64,000 bases of DNA from Vallitaleaceae bacterium 9-2 (lineage in GTDB: Bacteria > Bacillota > Clostridia > Lachnospirales > Vallitaleaceae). This document shows positions 17,453-26,720 of the stretch, one piece after another. The position numbers and the translations under genes are program-made. Position 1 is the first letter of the stretch, and each line of letters opens with the position of its first letter. The notes under the pieces are model-generated. The model did no database searches, was not told the origin of the DNA, and saw nothing but the letters and a program-made list of their open reading frames with translations. The stretch lies in the NCBI GenBank assembly GCA_038396585.1, contig CP121691.1:3658001-3722000 (forward strand), given 5' to 3'.

Positions 17453-18934
17453 TTAATTCACACTCACACTTTCTTGCCCCATACTTCCATGTATCTCAAG
17501 TCCTTCTTGACCAACTTCTGCCACATCACTATCTTTGATAAAGATGGCTGTAACGATGAAACCGCCAATATATGCAACGACTAATCCGATAAAGTAGTTT
17601 AACATTGAACCTGGCTGCATAAGTGGTATCGCAGTAATTCCTGACGGTCCCCAAGCGGTTGCAAGTACTTTAGTAATCATGACATAAGCTCCACCAAAAC
17701 CTGCTCCAAGCCCTGCTGTAATAAATGGTTTACCCATAGGTAAAGTTACTCCATAAATTAGTGGCTCACCAATACCAAGAATTCCTGCCGGCAATGCTCC
17801 TGAGATGACTTTTTTGATTTGATGATTACCTACTTTTTTAGCTTTAATATAAATAGCAATCGCTGCGCCTACTTGTCCGGCTCCCGCCATAGCAAGTACA
17901 GGGAATAAGGAAACTCCACCCATTGCTTCAAGTTGAACTGCATAGATTGGAATTAATCCATGATGTAGTCCTAACAATACCATCGGAAGGAACAATGCAG
18001 ATAGCACAAATCCAGAGATAATGTTTACTACAGCTATATCCGAAGACACTAACACTTCAAGGACCTTAACAAGATAATCTGAAAAGATTCCCGATACCGG
18101 CATAATAATAACAACAAATAAAACGGCGGTTATTGCTAATGTTAGCAACGGAGTTACAATAAGGTCCAAAACATCCGGCACCAATTTTCTAATGCGTTTT
18201 TCTATTTTGGCAAGAATGTATACACCAACGATAACGCCGATAACTCCACCTTTACCTGAGCGCAATACAGATAATAATGGCGACTCATCATTGTACATCC
18301 CAAAAATTCCAGAGATTTCATTGATTTGTGCCATAACTGACATTGCACCGAGCATACCACCAAGGGCTTCTGTCGCTCCAAATTTTTTGGCTGCATTAAT
18401 ACCGGTGAAAATCGTAAAATAACTTAAGAATGAACCACCGATAAGTGAAAAGAAGAGTCGAATAGTATTCCATACTTCACTTGAGGCTAAATTTCCTGTG
18501 GATTGAAGGTTCGTAATCAACCCTGCAAAACCATTGAATATCCCGGCAGCAATAATCGCTGGAATCAGTGGAATAAATATTTCACCAATGGTTCGAAGCC
18601 CTTGCTTTAAGCGGCTTTGTTTTTGTTTTCCTTTGATTGCTTCTTTATTTGCTTTCCAGTTTTCATCGGATACTTGTGGATTCTTGTCAAGCTTTGCCAC
18701 AATTAAAAACTCGTCCAGCAATTGTTTTGCCTTTCCAGGTCCGACAATAATCTGTAGTGTACCATCTCCGATAACTCCCATAACACCTTCAAGTTTCTTT
18801 AAACTTGCAATGTCGGCTAAGGAATCATCCTTAAGCTGAAGTCGAAGACGTGTCATACAATTTGTCGCACTGATTATATTACCTGTTCCCCCAACATGTT
18901 CAATAATGTGTTTTGATAATTGATTATAATCCAT
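17453..18934 (-). CDS. murP: PTS EIIBC permease for MurNAc or MurNAc-GlcNAc (MurP-like)
   Basis: 493 residues. The N-terminal EIIB domain carries the phosphocysteine in SATNCMTRLRL (Cys26). About ten membrane segments follow from residue 105, and the EIIC substrate-site signature GIGEPLIYG is present. It imports and phosphorylates the sugar. In S. aureus the same gene set takes up the disaccharide MurNAc-GlcNAc; the MupG gene beside it suggests that here too. It lacks EIIA, which is supplied by the gene at 15930-16385. Confidence 0.88.
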   Translation of the reverse strand: MDYNQLSKHIIEHVGGTGNIISATNCMTRLRLQLKDDSLADIASLKKLEGVMGVIGDGTLQIIVGPGKAKQLLDEFLIVAKLDKNPQVSDENWKANKEAIKGKQKQSRLKQGLRTIGEIFIPLIPAIIAAGIFNGFAGLITNLQSTGNLASSEVWNTIRLFFSLIGGSFLSYFTIFTGINAAKKFGATEALGGMLGAMSVMAQINEISGIFGMYNDESPLLSVLRSGKGGVIGVIVGVYILAKIEKRIRKLVPDVLDLIVTPLLTLAITAVLFVVIIMPVSGIFSDYLVKVLEVLVSSDIAVVNIISGFVLSALFLPMVLLGLHHGLIPIYAVQLEAMGGVSLFPVLAMAGAGQVGAAIAIYIKAKKVGNHQIKKVISGALPAGILGIGEPLIYGVTLPMGKPFITAGLGAGFGGAYVMITKVLATAWGPSGITAIPLMQPGSMLNYFIGLVVAYIGGFIVTAIFIKDSDVAEVGQEGLEIHGSMGQESVSVN

Positions 18935-18943
18935 AACAACCTC

Positions 18944-19837
18944 CTAAATTAGTGCGTTTTTAATATGTCCCTTTCCTTTTTCAAGTCGCTTTTTTGCTGT
19001 ATCTGCGTCACACTCCAACAAAAGCATTGTAATCGCAAGTTTTACATGTCCATCGGCTTGTTCCAGAGCTTTTTTGGCGGTTTCACGGTCCACCTCGCTC
19101 GCCTGCATGACAATATTTTCTGCTCTTACTTTTAGCTTCATGTTGGTCTGCTGTACATCCACCATTAAGTTTTTGTAGGCTTTTCCGATACCTACCATTG
19201 AAGCCGTTGATATCATGTTAACCACCATTTTTTGTGCCGTTCCCGCTTTAAGTCGTGTCGATCCGGTCAAAACTTCCGGTCCCGTAACAACTTCAATCGG
19301 AATATCTGCTGCTGCACCGACTTTGGAACCTTTGTTGCATGTGATTCCAACAGTTGTACACCCAACCTCTTTTGCATAGGATAGTCCACCGATAACATAT
19401 GGCGTACGTCCACTTGCCGCTAATCCGATAACAACATCTTTACTTTTTAAATCAATGTCCTTTAAGTCTTGTATACCAAAAGCCTCACTATCTTCTGCGC
19501 CTTCTACAGCACGTATAAATGCTTTTTCACCACCCGCAATAAGACCAACCACTTTTTCCGGTGGTGTTCCAAATGTTGGAGGACATTCAACCGCATCAAG
19601 TAACCCTAAGCGTCCGCTTGTTCCTGCGCCCATATATATCAAGCGTCCTTCTTGTTCAAACGCTTTTATAACGGCTTCCACCGCTTTGGCTATATAGCTT
19701 AGTTCTTTTTCTACCGCCTTGGCTACAGAAGCATCTTCTTCATTCATTACTCGAAGAACTTCTTCTATAGGCATTCCATCTAATTGCATCGTTTTGGTAT
19801 TTCTATTTTCTGTTACTAATTTGCCCAGATTTGTCAT
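18944..19837 (-). CDS. murQ: N-acetylmuramic acid 6-phosphate etherase
   Basis: 297 residues, the normal family length. SIS-fold motif MGAGTSGRLGLLDAVECPPTFG contains Glu84, and AVEGAED contains Glu115, equivalent to the catalytic Glu83 and Glu114 of E. coli MurQ. The enzyme removes the lactyl ether to give GlcNAc-6-phosphate and D-lactate. The C-terminal UBA-like helical domain (about 250-297) is also typical. It lies 3 bases after the regulator gene and 9 before the EIIBC gene. Confidence 0.95.
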   Translation of the reverse strand: MTNLGKLVTENRNTKTMQLDGMPIEEVLRVMNEEDASVAKAVEKELSYIAKAVEAVIKAFEQEGRLIYMGAGTSGRLGLLDAVECPPTFGTPPEKVVGLIAGGEKAFIRAVEGAEDSEAFGIQDLKDIDLKSKDVVIGLAASGRTPYVIGGLSYAKEVGCTTVGITCNKGSKVGAAADIPIEVVTGPEVLTGSTRLKAGTAQKMVVNMISTASMVGIGKAYKNLMVDVQQTNMKLKVRAENIVMQASEVDRETAKKALEQADGHVKLAITMLLLECDADTAKKRLEKGKGHIKNALI

Positions 19838-19840
19838 AAC

Positions 19841-20680
19841 TTATCCTTTCTTCATATAGGTCGCTTGAATTCGCCTAATGGATTCATCATAATTCTTATT
19901 TGCACAAGCTGTATATAATATATCAATGATATTAAGCTGTGAAATTCTAGATGACATGGCTCCACTTCTAAGTGTTGATTCATTGGCCGCCACAAAAATA
20001 TTATGATCTGCCAATTTAGAAATTCTGGATTCAACATATCGCGTAATTGAAATGACTTCCACATCGTTTTTCTTTAATTCTTGAATACACTGAATCATCT
20101 CATCTGTTTCTCCAGAATAGGAGATGACGATACCTATATCGTTGCTATTCATGTTTTTTGCTTGTAATAATTGCAAGTGCCAGTCTTCATAAACAAAACA
20201 TTGCCTATTAATACGCATAAATTTTTGTTGTGCATCTTTGGCAACAATCAGTGATGATCCTATTCCAAAGATTCCTATATTAACTGCTCGTACAATAGAT
20301 TCGATACATTGTTCCAACGTTTGCAAGTCAATCAAGTTACGTGTCACATCCAAAGACTTCATGTTCACATGTGTGATTGTATCTACAATAGATTCTAGAT
20401 CATCATCATCTGATATATCCATGTTGAATTCTTTGGCTGATTGCTTTTGTATGGCAATTTCTTGTATTAAATTTGTCTTTAGTTCTTTAAACCCTTTAAA
20501 TGAATTCTTCTTACATAGTCGGACAATCGTGGAAGCCGATGTGTAGGTTCTGCTTGCAAGCTCATGAATACTTATTCGAGTGACTTCTTCTTGATGTTCA
20601 ATAATATAGTCGATCACTTCTTTTTCTGCACCACTCGTCTCTTTTAAATACTCTCTTAATCTAACAATAACACTTTTCAT
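19841..20680 (-). CDS. murR: RpiR/MurR-family regulator of the MurNAc operon
   Basis: About 279 residues. N-terminal HTH_6 domain (ISIHELASRTYTSASTIVRLCKKNSFKGFKELK) and a C-terminal SIS domain (FGIGSSLIVAKDAQQK; VISYSGETDEMI) that would bind MurNAc-6-phosphate or a related ligand. The ATG at 20680 is preferred because GGAG lies six bases before it; the ATG at 20686 abuts the site. It is the first gene of the operon, so it probably controls its own unit. Confidence 0.88.
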   Translation of the reverse strand: MKSVIVRLREYLKETSGAEKEVIDYIIEHQEEVTRISIHELASRTYTSASTIVRLCKKNSFKGFKELKTNLIQEIAIQKQSAKEFNMDISDDDDLESIVDTITHVNMKSLDVTRNLIDLQTLEQCIESIVRAVNIGIFGIGSSLIVAKDAQQKFMRINRQCFVYEDWHLQLLQAKNMNSNDIGIVISYSGETDEMIQCIQELKKNDVEVISITRYVESRISKLADHNIFVAANESTLRSGAMSSRISQLNIIDILYTACANKNYDESIRRIQATYMKKG

Positions 20681-20706
20681 TGTCATCTCCTTGCTCTCAT
20701 AGTCTT

Positions 20707-20735
20707 ACTATAACGCCACGAGAATTTTATTTCAA
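20707..20735 (-). promoter_or_regulatory. Promoter of the murR-murQ-murP-mupG-EIIA operon
   Basis: Minus-strand TTGAAA (20730-20735) and TATAGT (20707-20712) spaced by 17 bases, 27 bases before the murR start. Confidence 0.65.
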
Positions 20736-20748
20736 TAATTTTTGCATA

Positions 20749-20764
20749 AAACAAAACTTTGTTT
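20749..20764. promoter_or_regulatory. Candidate MurR operator
   Basis: AAACAAA-ac-TTTGTTT, a perfect 7+7 inverted repeat 13 bases upstream of the murR -35 element. A related ATGAAAC half-site lies about 40 bases further upstream. Assignment to MurR is by position only. Confidence 0.45.
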
Positions 20765-20967
20765 CATTATACGGCATATTTTACCAAAATAACATGGTAC
20801 ATATGAAACTTTTGTTAAATAACCACAAAAATTTTCTCTTTTTCACTTATGCGATATATTGGCGACCTATGGATCCTTAATATGAATATTGTGCTATTTT
20901 TTCTTGCTTTATCCTCTTTTTATTTATATCCACATGATATACTATAAAACAAAGTAAGGAGGTTCTT

Positions 20968-22386
20968 ATGCAAAAACCAAATATTATTTATATACTTGCC
21001 GACGATATGGGTTATGGCGACCTATCTTGTCTTAATGAAAACGCAGCTTTTACAACACCTCATCTTGATAAAATGTGCCAAGAAGGTATGTATCATACCG
21101 ATGCCCACGCAACTTCTGCCCTTTGCACGCCTTCTAGATATAGTCTTATGACTGGACGCTACAATTGGCGCTCCTCACTTAAGGAAGGTGTTCTTTTTGG
21201 CTATGACGCACCTTTAATTGAAAAAAGCCGCCCTACAATCGGGTCTTTTTTACAGTCACAAGGATATAAAACCGCATGTATCGGAAAATGGCACTTAGGC
21301 TTTCAATGGCCACTAACAGATTCGAACAATCCTGAGAGTATAGACTTTTCTTTACCTCTACTTGATGCACCTGTTGATCACGGTTTTGACTATTTTTATG
21401 GAATATGCGGTTCGCTAGATATGCCCCCATATGTCTATGTTGAAAATCGCCGTGTCACCGCCATGCCTGATCGAATTACCAAATGCCACACAAGACTCCC
21501 CATTGAATTGACCAAGCATTTTTTCAGAGATGGTCTAACCGGTGCTGATTTTGAACATTCGGATGTTCTGCCTAATCTTACCCGCCGTGTCTTATCACAG
21601 ATAGACCAATGGCAAGATGAACCTTTTTTCTTGTATTTTCCTATGACAGCTCCTCATGCACCTATGCTGCCCACTGAAGAATTTATTGGTAAGTCCGGCA
21701 CTAACCTTTACGGTGACTTTGTCCTAATGTGTGACGATATTGTCGGTCAAATCAATCAAAAACTTAAAGATTTGGGGCTTGTTGAAAATACAATTGTCAT
21801 CTTTGCCAGTGACAACGGATGTGCTCCAATGGCCAACTTTGCTGAGCTTGCACAGTTTGGTCATCACCCAAGTTATATCTTTCGAGGACATAAAGCAGAT
21901 ATTTATGAAGGCGGTCATCGCATTCCATATATCATAAAGTGGCCTGATAAAATCAAGCCAGGTACCTATAGTGATGAACCGGTTTTACTCTCAGACCTAT
22001 ATGCAACGTGTATGGACCTTCTTGATATAGCCCCCGAGACAGATGAAGCCCCAGATAGTCGTAGCAATCTTGATCTCTGGCTTAATCAGCATAGAGAGGC
22101 ACCTATTCATGAAGCTCTTATTCATCATTCCCTTAACGGGTCCTTCTCTATCCGAAAGGGTCCTTGGAAACTGGAAATGTGCCCCGATTCAGGTGGATGG
22201 AGCGCGCCAAAACCCGGTAGCTTACCTAACAATTGTCATCCGATACAGCTTTATAACCTTGATGATGACATTCGAGAACAATATAACATTTATGAACACT
22301 ATCCAGACATTGTTAATGAACTTAAGGAAGCCTTATACGCTATCGTTGGAGACGATGGCGACCCCCATTATGGCATGAAAAATTAG
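20968..22386 (+). CDS. Type I sulfatase (arylsulfatase A family), apparently cytoplasmic
   Basis: 472 residues. Opens with NIIYILADDMGYGDLSC (metal-binding Asp pair) and has the sulfatase signature CTPSRYSLMTGRY; Cys53 would be converted to formylglycine by an anaerobic sulfatase-maturating enzyme, not encoded here. Further metal site SDNGC near residue 275. No signal peptide, so it should act on imported sulfated sugars. It diverges from the murR operon. The GH88 enzyme at 5873 suggests sulfated glycosaminoglycan disaccharides as one possible substrate, but this is only context. GGAGG precedes the ATG. Confidence 0.9.
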   Translation: MQKPNIIYILADDMGYGDLSCLNENAAFTTPHLDKMCQEGMYHTDAHATSALCTPSRYSLMTGRYNWRSSLKEGVLFGYDAPLIEKSRPTIGSFLQSQGYKTACIGKWHLGFQWPLTDSNNPESIDFSLPLLDAPVDHGFDYFYGICGSLDMPPYVYVENRRVTAMPDRITKCHTRLPIELTKHFFRDGLTGADFEHSDVLPNLTRRVLSQIDQWQDEPFFLYFPMTAPHAPMLPTEEFIGKSGTNLYGDFVLMCDDIVGQINQKLKDLGLVENTIVIFASDNGCAPMANFAELAQFGHHPSYIFRGHKADIYEGGHRIPYIIKWPDKIKPGTYSDEPVLLSDLYATCMDLLDIAPETDEAPDSRSNLDLWLNQHREAPIHEALIHHSLNGSFSIRKGPWKLEMCPDSGGWSAPKPGSLPNNCHPIQLYNLDDDIREQYNIYEHYPDIVNELKEALYAIVGDDGDPHYGMKN

Positions 22387-22422
22387 GCTATATACCAAAC
22401 TTTTTTTACCCTTTCTGAGTCA

Positions 22423-22452
22423 TTGACACCTAAGAGATATACATAGTATACT
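22423..22452 (+). promoter_or_regulatory. Promoter of the chemoreceptor gene, with overlapping inverted repeat
   Basis: TTGACA (22423-22428), 18-base spacer, TATACT (22447-22452). The arms CCTAAG (22429-22434) and CTTAGG (22451-22456) bracket the spacer and may be an operator. Confidence 0.6.
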
Positions 22453-22491
22453 TAGGACAATTTAGTCACTAAAGATTCAGGGAGGGTATCT

Positions 22492-24249
22492 ATGAGTAAA
22501 CTAAAAGAACAAACCAAGGGAAAGGTATTAAAAATCAAGTGGATCAGTCACATCAAGCTTCAAGTCAAGCTCGCAATTCTCATTACATTGCCTGTGGTGA
22601 TGAGCCTTATGATTTTTTTTATAAACAATCATTCTCTGGCCGAAAACAAACAAATGATCGAGCAATTAAATAGTACTTATTTCGTTGGACAGTCGACGCT
22701 TCTTGATGTAGATAAGGATTTATATCAAGCCATGACCGGTCAATTAATGAAAATCTCCGGTCAAAATGAAGCCGTCATCGAAGAAGGCAAATATCTACTT
22801 GAAAAAAACATCCAAGATGCACAAGAACGTGTTAACTTAGCTCAAAATATTTTTACCAACTTAAATTCACTTTTATCTAAAAAGCAACAGCAAGAAGTAC
22901 TTGATAACTTTACTCAATATGATATACATATGGCTGCTTGGAAAGAAGCTTTAGATGCGCCAGATGATACGTATGACATCTTAGCCGGTTACGAATATTT
23001 TGACTTGGCTAGAGATGATATCGATATACTGATTGAAGAAATAAAAGCCATGACGAATTCTGAACTGGAAAATCTGAATGCAAAGACAAAGCAAATGCAG
23101 CTTTTTCTCATGCTTTTTATAGCCATGGGGATCTGTATAGAAGTCATCCTTGGTGTTGCGGTTGCTAAAGATATTAACGACCGTGTAAAAACCGTCAACA
23201 ACCATATGGGGCAATTATCTTCTTTGGACTTACAGACAACGGATATGCAGGCTTTAGGGAACGATGAAATTGGACAGATACAAAATCAATTGATGGTAAC
23301 TGTACAAACTTTTGGCGAATCCATCACTAAGGTGAAAAAAGATATGGCTTTGATGGTCAACCTTCTTGAAGAGACAAATCATGGCATTGAAACCATTGAT
23401 GGTAACACAGGCAATGTCGCCAGTGTAGTCGAAGAACTGTCAACAGGTGTTAAGACAACCTATACTTCTATTTGTACGTTGGTAGATATATTAGATGATG
23501 TTACCGATGGAATTGGCATTGTTGCAAAAAAAGCTCAGCTAGGAGGTCATATCGCCGTAAAAATTGCTGAGAGAGCTACAAATATTAAATCAGACTCTGT
23601 CCAATCCAATAATGAAATAAAAGTGATGCGAGAAGATGTGCAGAGAAAATTAAGCGTTGCTATTGAGGAATCAAAAAAAGTAAAACAAATTAATGAATTA
23701 ACCGCCTCGGTATTAACTATTTCTGCCCAAACCAAACTCCTCGCACTTAATGCTGCGATTGAAGCTGCTAGAGCCGGAGAAGCCGGAAAAGGCTTCTCTG
23801 TCGTTGCCGATGAGATTCGAAAGCTTAGCGAATTGACTGAAGATACTGTAGGCGAAATTGAAGGACTAACGGAAATTTTAATCAACTCTGTTGACGCGCT
23901 CCAAAAGGGAACCGAAGATTTAATGCATCTACTTAATGGACGCGTTACACAAGACTATCAAAAAATGAAAGAAGCTGGAGAGCTTTATGAAAACGATGCA
24001 GGAGAAATAAATGAAGTCGTTGCTGAATTAGGTGCAACGAGCCAGGAAATACTGGCTTCTACAGAAACAATCTCTACGACAATTCATGATATGATGGCAG
24101 CTTCCGAAGAATCTGCAAAAGGAATTGAAGATATTGTAACGCGCGTTGTCGATGTTTCCGACGCGACAGGAAAAATGACTAAGAAAACAGAGCAACTTGT
24201 GTCAAGAATTAACCTTGTTCATGAGAACATCAACCAATTCCAAGTATAA
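22492..24249 (+). CDS. Methyl-accepting chemotaxis protein
   Basis: 585 residues. Membrane segment at about 25-45, an extracytoplasmic helical sensor of about 160 residues (four-helix-bundle type), a second membrane segment at about 207-227, HAMP region, then the long cytoplasmic coiled coil with the conserved hairpin tip [28 protein letters not shown] (starts near residue 417). It signals to CheA/CheW. The ligand is unknown. It has its own promoter and is monocistronic, ending in a strong terminator. Confidence 0.93.
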   Translation: MSKLKEQTKGKVLKIKWISHIKLQVKLAILITLPVVMSLMIFFINNHSLAENKQMIEQLNSTYFVGQSTLLDVDKDLYQAMTGQLMKISGQNEAVIEEGKYLLEKNIQDAQERVNLAQNIFTNLNSLLSKKQQQEVLDNFTQYDIHMAAWKEALDAPDDTYDILAGYEYFDLARDDIDILIEEIKAMTNSELENLNAKTKQMQLFLMLFIAMGICIEVILGVAVAKDINDRVKTVNNHMGQLSSLDLQTTDMQALGNDEIGQIQNQLMVTVQTFGESITKVKKDMALMVNLLEETNHGIETIDGNTGNVASVVEELSTGVKTTYTSICTLVDILDDVTDGIGIVAKKAQLGGHIAVKIAERATNIKSDSVQSNNEIKVMREDVQRKLSVAIEESKKVKQINELTASVLTISAQTKLLALNAAIEAARAGEAGKGFSVVADEIRKLSELTEDTVGEIEGLTEILINSVDALQKGTEDLMHLLNGRVTQDYQKMKEAGELYENDAGEINEVVAELGATSQEILASTETISTTIHDMMAASEESAKGIEDIVTRVVDVSDATGKMTKKTEQLVSRINLVHENINQFQV

Positions 24250-24264
24250 TATGACTCCAAAAAA

Positions 24265-24285
24265 GGGGCTGTTTTAAACAGCCCC
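24265..24285. terminator. Bidirectional terminator between chemoreceptor and pentapeptide gene
   Basis: GGGGCTG (24265-24271) pairs with CAGCCCC (24279-24285), flanked by AAAAAA on the left and TTTTTT on the right, so it works for both converging genes. Confidence 0.9.
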
Positions 24286-24289
24286 TTTT

Positions 24290-24895
24290 TTATACAATCT
24301 TAACGCCTAACATCCGTGTAATGTCTGCCGCCTGGAACATATTAATCTTGGCTCCTTGTAATTCAGGCAGACCTTCCGATAACATGATTCCTTCTATAGT
24401 ACAGGTGGATAGGTCCATGTTTTTTAGGGGTGTCTTGTAAAAATCAACCCCGGTAAGGTTAGTATCTACAATTGTTGTCTTTTTAAAGGTCACCTCTGAA
24501 AAAAAAGCTTTTTCAAACTTGGTCTCTTCAATCTTACAATTTTCCCACACAGATTGTGCTGTATTGACATAGTCCATAAAGCCATTTTGAATTGTCATCC
24601 ACTTAAAATGACTATTGCTAAAGTTTGCTCCATTGCCTTTACAACTATGCATCAATCCTTTTTTCCAGAACGTATCTATAAACTTAGCATTTGAGATGTC
24701 GCAATCCTTAAATACCACATCATAGAACCCACTTTTGGTAAAATCACACTGAATGAAGCGACACTTCTTAAAGGTCACCTTTTCAAAATCTATAGACGAT
24801 AAGTCTAGTTCCTCCAGCACTTCACCTTCAAAGGTTATGTTTTCTATGGTATTCTCATCATCTACTCTTGCTAGTCTAAGTTGTTCTAATAGCAT
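24290..24895 (-). CDS. Pentapeptide-repeat protein
   Basis: 201 residues made of imperfect five-residue repeats with a central Phe or Leu (for example FEKVTFKKCRFIQCDFTKSGF, FKDCDISNAKF), predicted to form a right-handed quadrilateral beta-helix. Some members protect DNA gyrase from quinolones, but most have no known role and this one lacks specific markers. A GGAGAG site precedes the ATG. It follows the lipoprotein gene at 24933 by 37 bases on the same strand. Confidence 0.8.
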   Translation of the reverse strand: MLLEQLRLARVDDENTIENITFEGEVLEELDLSSIDFEKVTFKKCRFIQCDFTKSGFYDVVFKDCDISNAKFIDTFWKKGLMHSCKGNGANFSNSHFKWMTIQNGFMDYVNTAQSVWENCKIEETKFEKAFFSEVTFKKTTIVDTNLTGVDFYKTPLKNMDLSTCTIEGIMLSEGLPELQGAKINMFQAADITRMLGVKIV

Positions 24896-24932
24896 AATTT
24901 TTTTCTCTCCTGTATGTCATTGCCTTATTCAT

Positions 24933-26270
24933 TCATTGCTCGACTTCTTGAAGCTGATAGACTCCTCCTCTAAAATCAAGGATGTAAAGTTCCCCCATCC
25001 CATCAAGTCCAAAGGAAGCAATACGTAGGTCTGTATCAAGAAGATGTATGTTTTCTGCGTTACTATTCACATCCAGCCACAATCCCCATAGCTTGCCACT
25101 CATAAAGTCACCATAGACATATACACCATGTAAACTCGCAAGCGCTTGCCCATAATAAGTGTAGCCTCCTGTGATGGACTGGCCTTGTCCATGATCATAA
25201 CTATATAAAGGTGCAACAACCTTGCCTGCTAAAGGGATGTTGTCATTATAAATTTTATCGCCTTCATAATGGGACCATCCATAATTCCCCCCGTTTTCCA
25301 CGTGATTAATCTCTTCGACTGCATCCTGACCTACATCGGCTACAAGCATTAGCTCACGCACGTCATCAAAGCTGAACTTCCATGGATTGCGAAGTCCATA
25401 GGCATAGATTTCTTCTCTAGCCCTATCTTGACCTACAAAAGGATTGTCTTGTGGAATTCCATAGTTTAAACCCTCTTGGTGTTCATTGATGTCAATGCGA
25501 AGGACTTTTCCTAATAAGTTTTGCAAATTCTGGGCATTGTTATCAGGGTCTCCGCCCGACCCTCCATCGCCACTAGCTATATAGAGATACCCATCGGGTC
25601 CAAAAGCTATATGTCCTCCATTATGATTTACATAAGGTTGCTCAAATTCTAGAATCAGCTTGGCCGTTGCATCCATCACCGTATACGATTGATTCGAAGC
25701 ATCCGGTTTTACTTGGTATTCAACAAGTTTGGAAAAATCATCCTGGGTATAATATACAAAAAACCTTGGATCTTCTGGATAGTTTGGATGAAAGGCCAGC
25801 CCCAAGAGTCCGGTTTCATTTTCTGTTGAATCCACGACCGTAGTTAAGTCGATAAAAATATCCATAGAAGCATCCGATGTATGAATACGCTTGACAAGTC
25901 CTTGTTTTTCGACCACATAAACATACGGGCTGTTTGCATAGTCAGCAGTTAGATATAAGGGTTGGCGAAATTCAAGTTCCTCAAAAACCGGTGTCAATGT
26001 ATAGATACCTGGCTCAAATACATCCGGGAGACTTTCCCCCTTCCCCTTGTCATCTTCTACTTCCGCTTCTACTATCGCTTCTTCTTTTGTGTTTTCTGTT
26101 ACGTCTTGCTGCGTTTCTTCTAGGAAATCTTGTGGCATCTCTTCTGGGGCTTCTATAACGTCTTCACGCCCAGTATTGCTTGTATTTTGGGTTTGTTGTG
26201 TTGCCTGGTCACATCCTATAAAGAAAATACTTATTATGCCTAGACATATAAAAAGTAAAATTTGTCGCAT
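24933..26270 (-). CDS. Lipoprotein with glucose/sorbosone dehydrogenase (PQQ-type) beta-propeller
   Basis: About 445 residues. Start MRQILLFICLG with lipobox FIGC, then a Glu/Thr-rich linker (about 20-75) and a six-bladed propeller with the family signatures NHNGGHIAFGPDGYLYIASGDGGSGG, GKVLRIDIN, YGLRNPWKFSFD and NYGWSHYEGD. Known members (Asd/YliI type) oxidise aldose sugars using PQQ. No PQQ synthesis genes are in the window, and anaerobes rarely make PQQ, so the actual role may be sugar binding or another cofactor. The ATG at 26270 gives a proper lipoprotein signal; a TTG 15 bases earlier is possible. Ribosome site is weak. Confidence 0.82.
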   Translation of the reverse strand: MRQILLFICLGIISIFFIGCDQATQQTQNTSNTGREDVIEAPEEMPQDFLEETQQDVTENTKEEAIVEAEVEDDKGKGESLPDVFEPGIYTLTPVFEELEFRQPLYLTADYANSPYVYVVEKQGLVKRIHTSDASMDIFIDLTTVVDSTENETGLLGLAFHPNYPEDPRFFVYYTQDDFSKLVEYQVKPDASNQSYTVMDATAKLILEFEQPYVNHNGGHIAFGPDGYLYIASGDGGSGGDPDNNAQNLQNLLGKVLRIDINEHQEGLNYGIPQDNPFVGQDRAREEIYAYGLRNPWKFSFDDVRELMLVADVGQDAVEEINHVENGGNYGWSHYEGDKIYNDNIPLAGKVVAPLYSYDHGQGQSITGGYTYYGQALASLHGVYVYGDFMSGKLWGLWLDVNSNAENIHLLDTDLRIASFGLDGMGELYILDFRGGVYQLQEVEQ

Positions 26271-26379
26271 AAAATCCACATCCAATCATTAATTGACATT
26301 GGTTTTCATTTACACATCTATTTTACCACTTAAAGGACGTGCCGTCGAATCTAAGAACAAAACGCCTCATGGGCTTAAC

Positions 26380-26700
26380 TTATTGAACCACAACTGCTGT
26401 TCCCGAAGCTGTTACCATAAGCATATTTCCGCCTTGACCTAATACCTCATAGTCAATATCCACACCGACAACCCCATTACACCCTAATTGGGCCGCGCGT
26501 GCTTCAAGTTCTGCAAGGGCATTTTCTCTGGCTTTTATCAATTCACCTTCATATGAATTCGACCGTCCTCCAAAGAAATTAGTCAAGCCGGCTGCAAAAT
26601 CCTTAATAAAATCCACACCTGAAATCACCTCTCCAAAAATAATTCCCTTGTACTCAATAATCTGTTTGCCTTCAATCGTTGGTGTTGTTGTAATAATCAT
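26380..26700 (-). CDS. YbjQ-family protein (DUF74)
   Basis: 106 residues, the usual family length. Begins [14 protein letters not shown] and carries [45 protein letters not shown] and a Gly-rich end, all typical. The family forms ring-like pentamers and is sometimes annotated as heavy-metal binding, with no proven function. GGAGG precedes the ATG. It lies 20 bases after the flavodoxin-ferredoxin gene on the same strand. Confidence 0.88.
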   Translation of the reverse strand: MIITTTPTIEGKQIIEYKGIIFGEVISGVDFIKDFAAGLTNFFGGRSNSYEGELIKARENALAELEARAAQLGCNGVVGVDIDYEVLGQGGNMLMVTASGTAVVVQ

Positions 26701-26720
26701 ATGTTACCTCCTTATTTTTT

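Noticed and set aside
20680-20880. 66-codon open frame in the murR-sulfatase gap
   Set aside because: Covers the murR promoter and candidate operator, has no ribosome site and no recognisable features.
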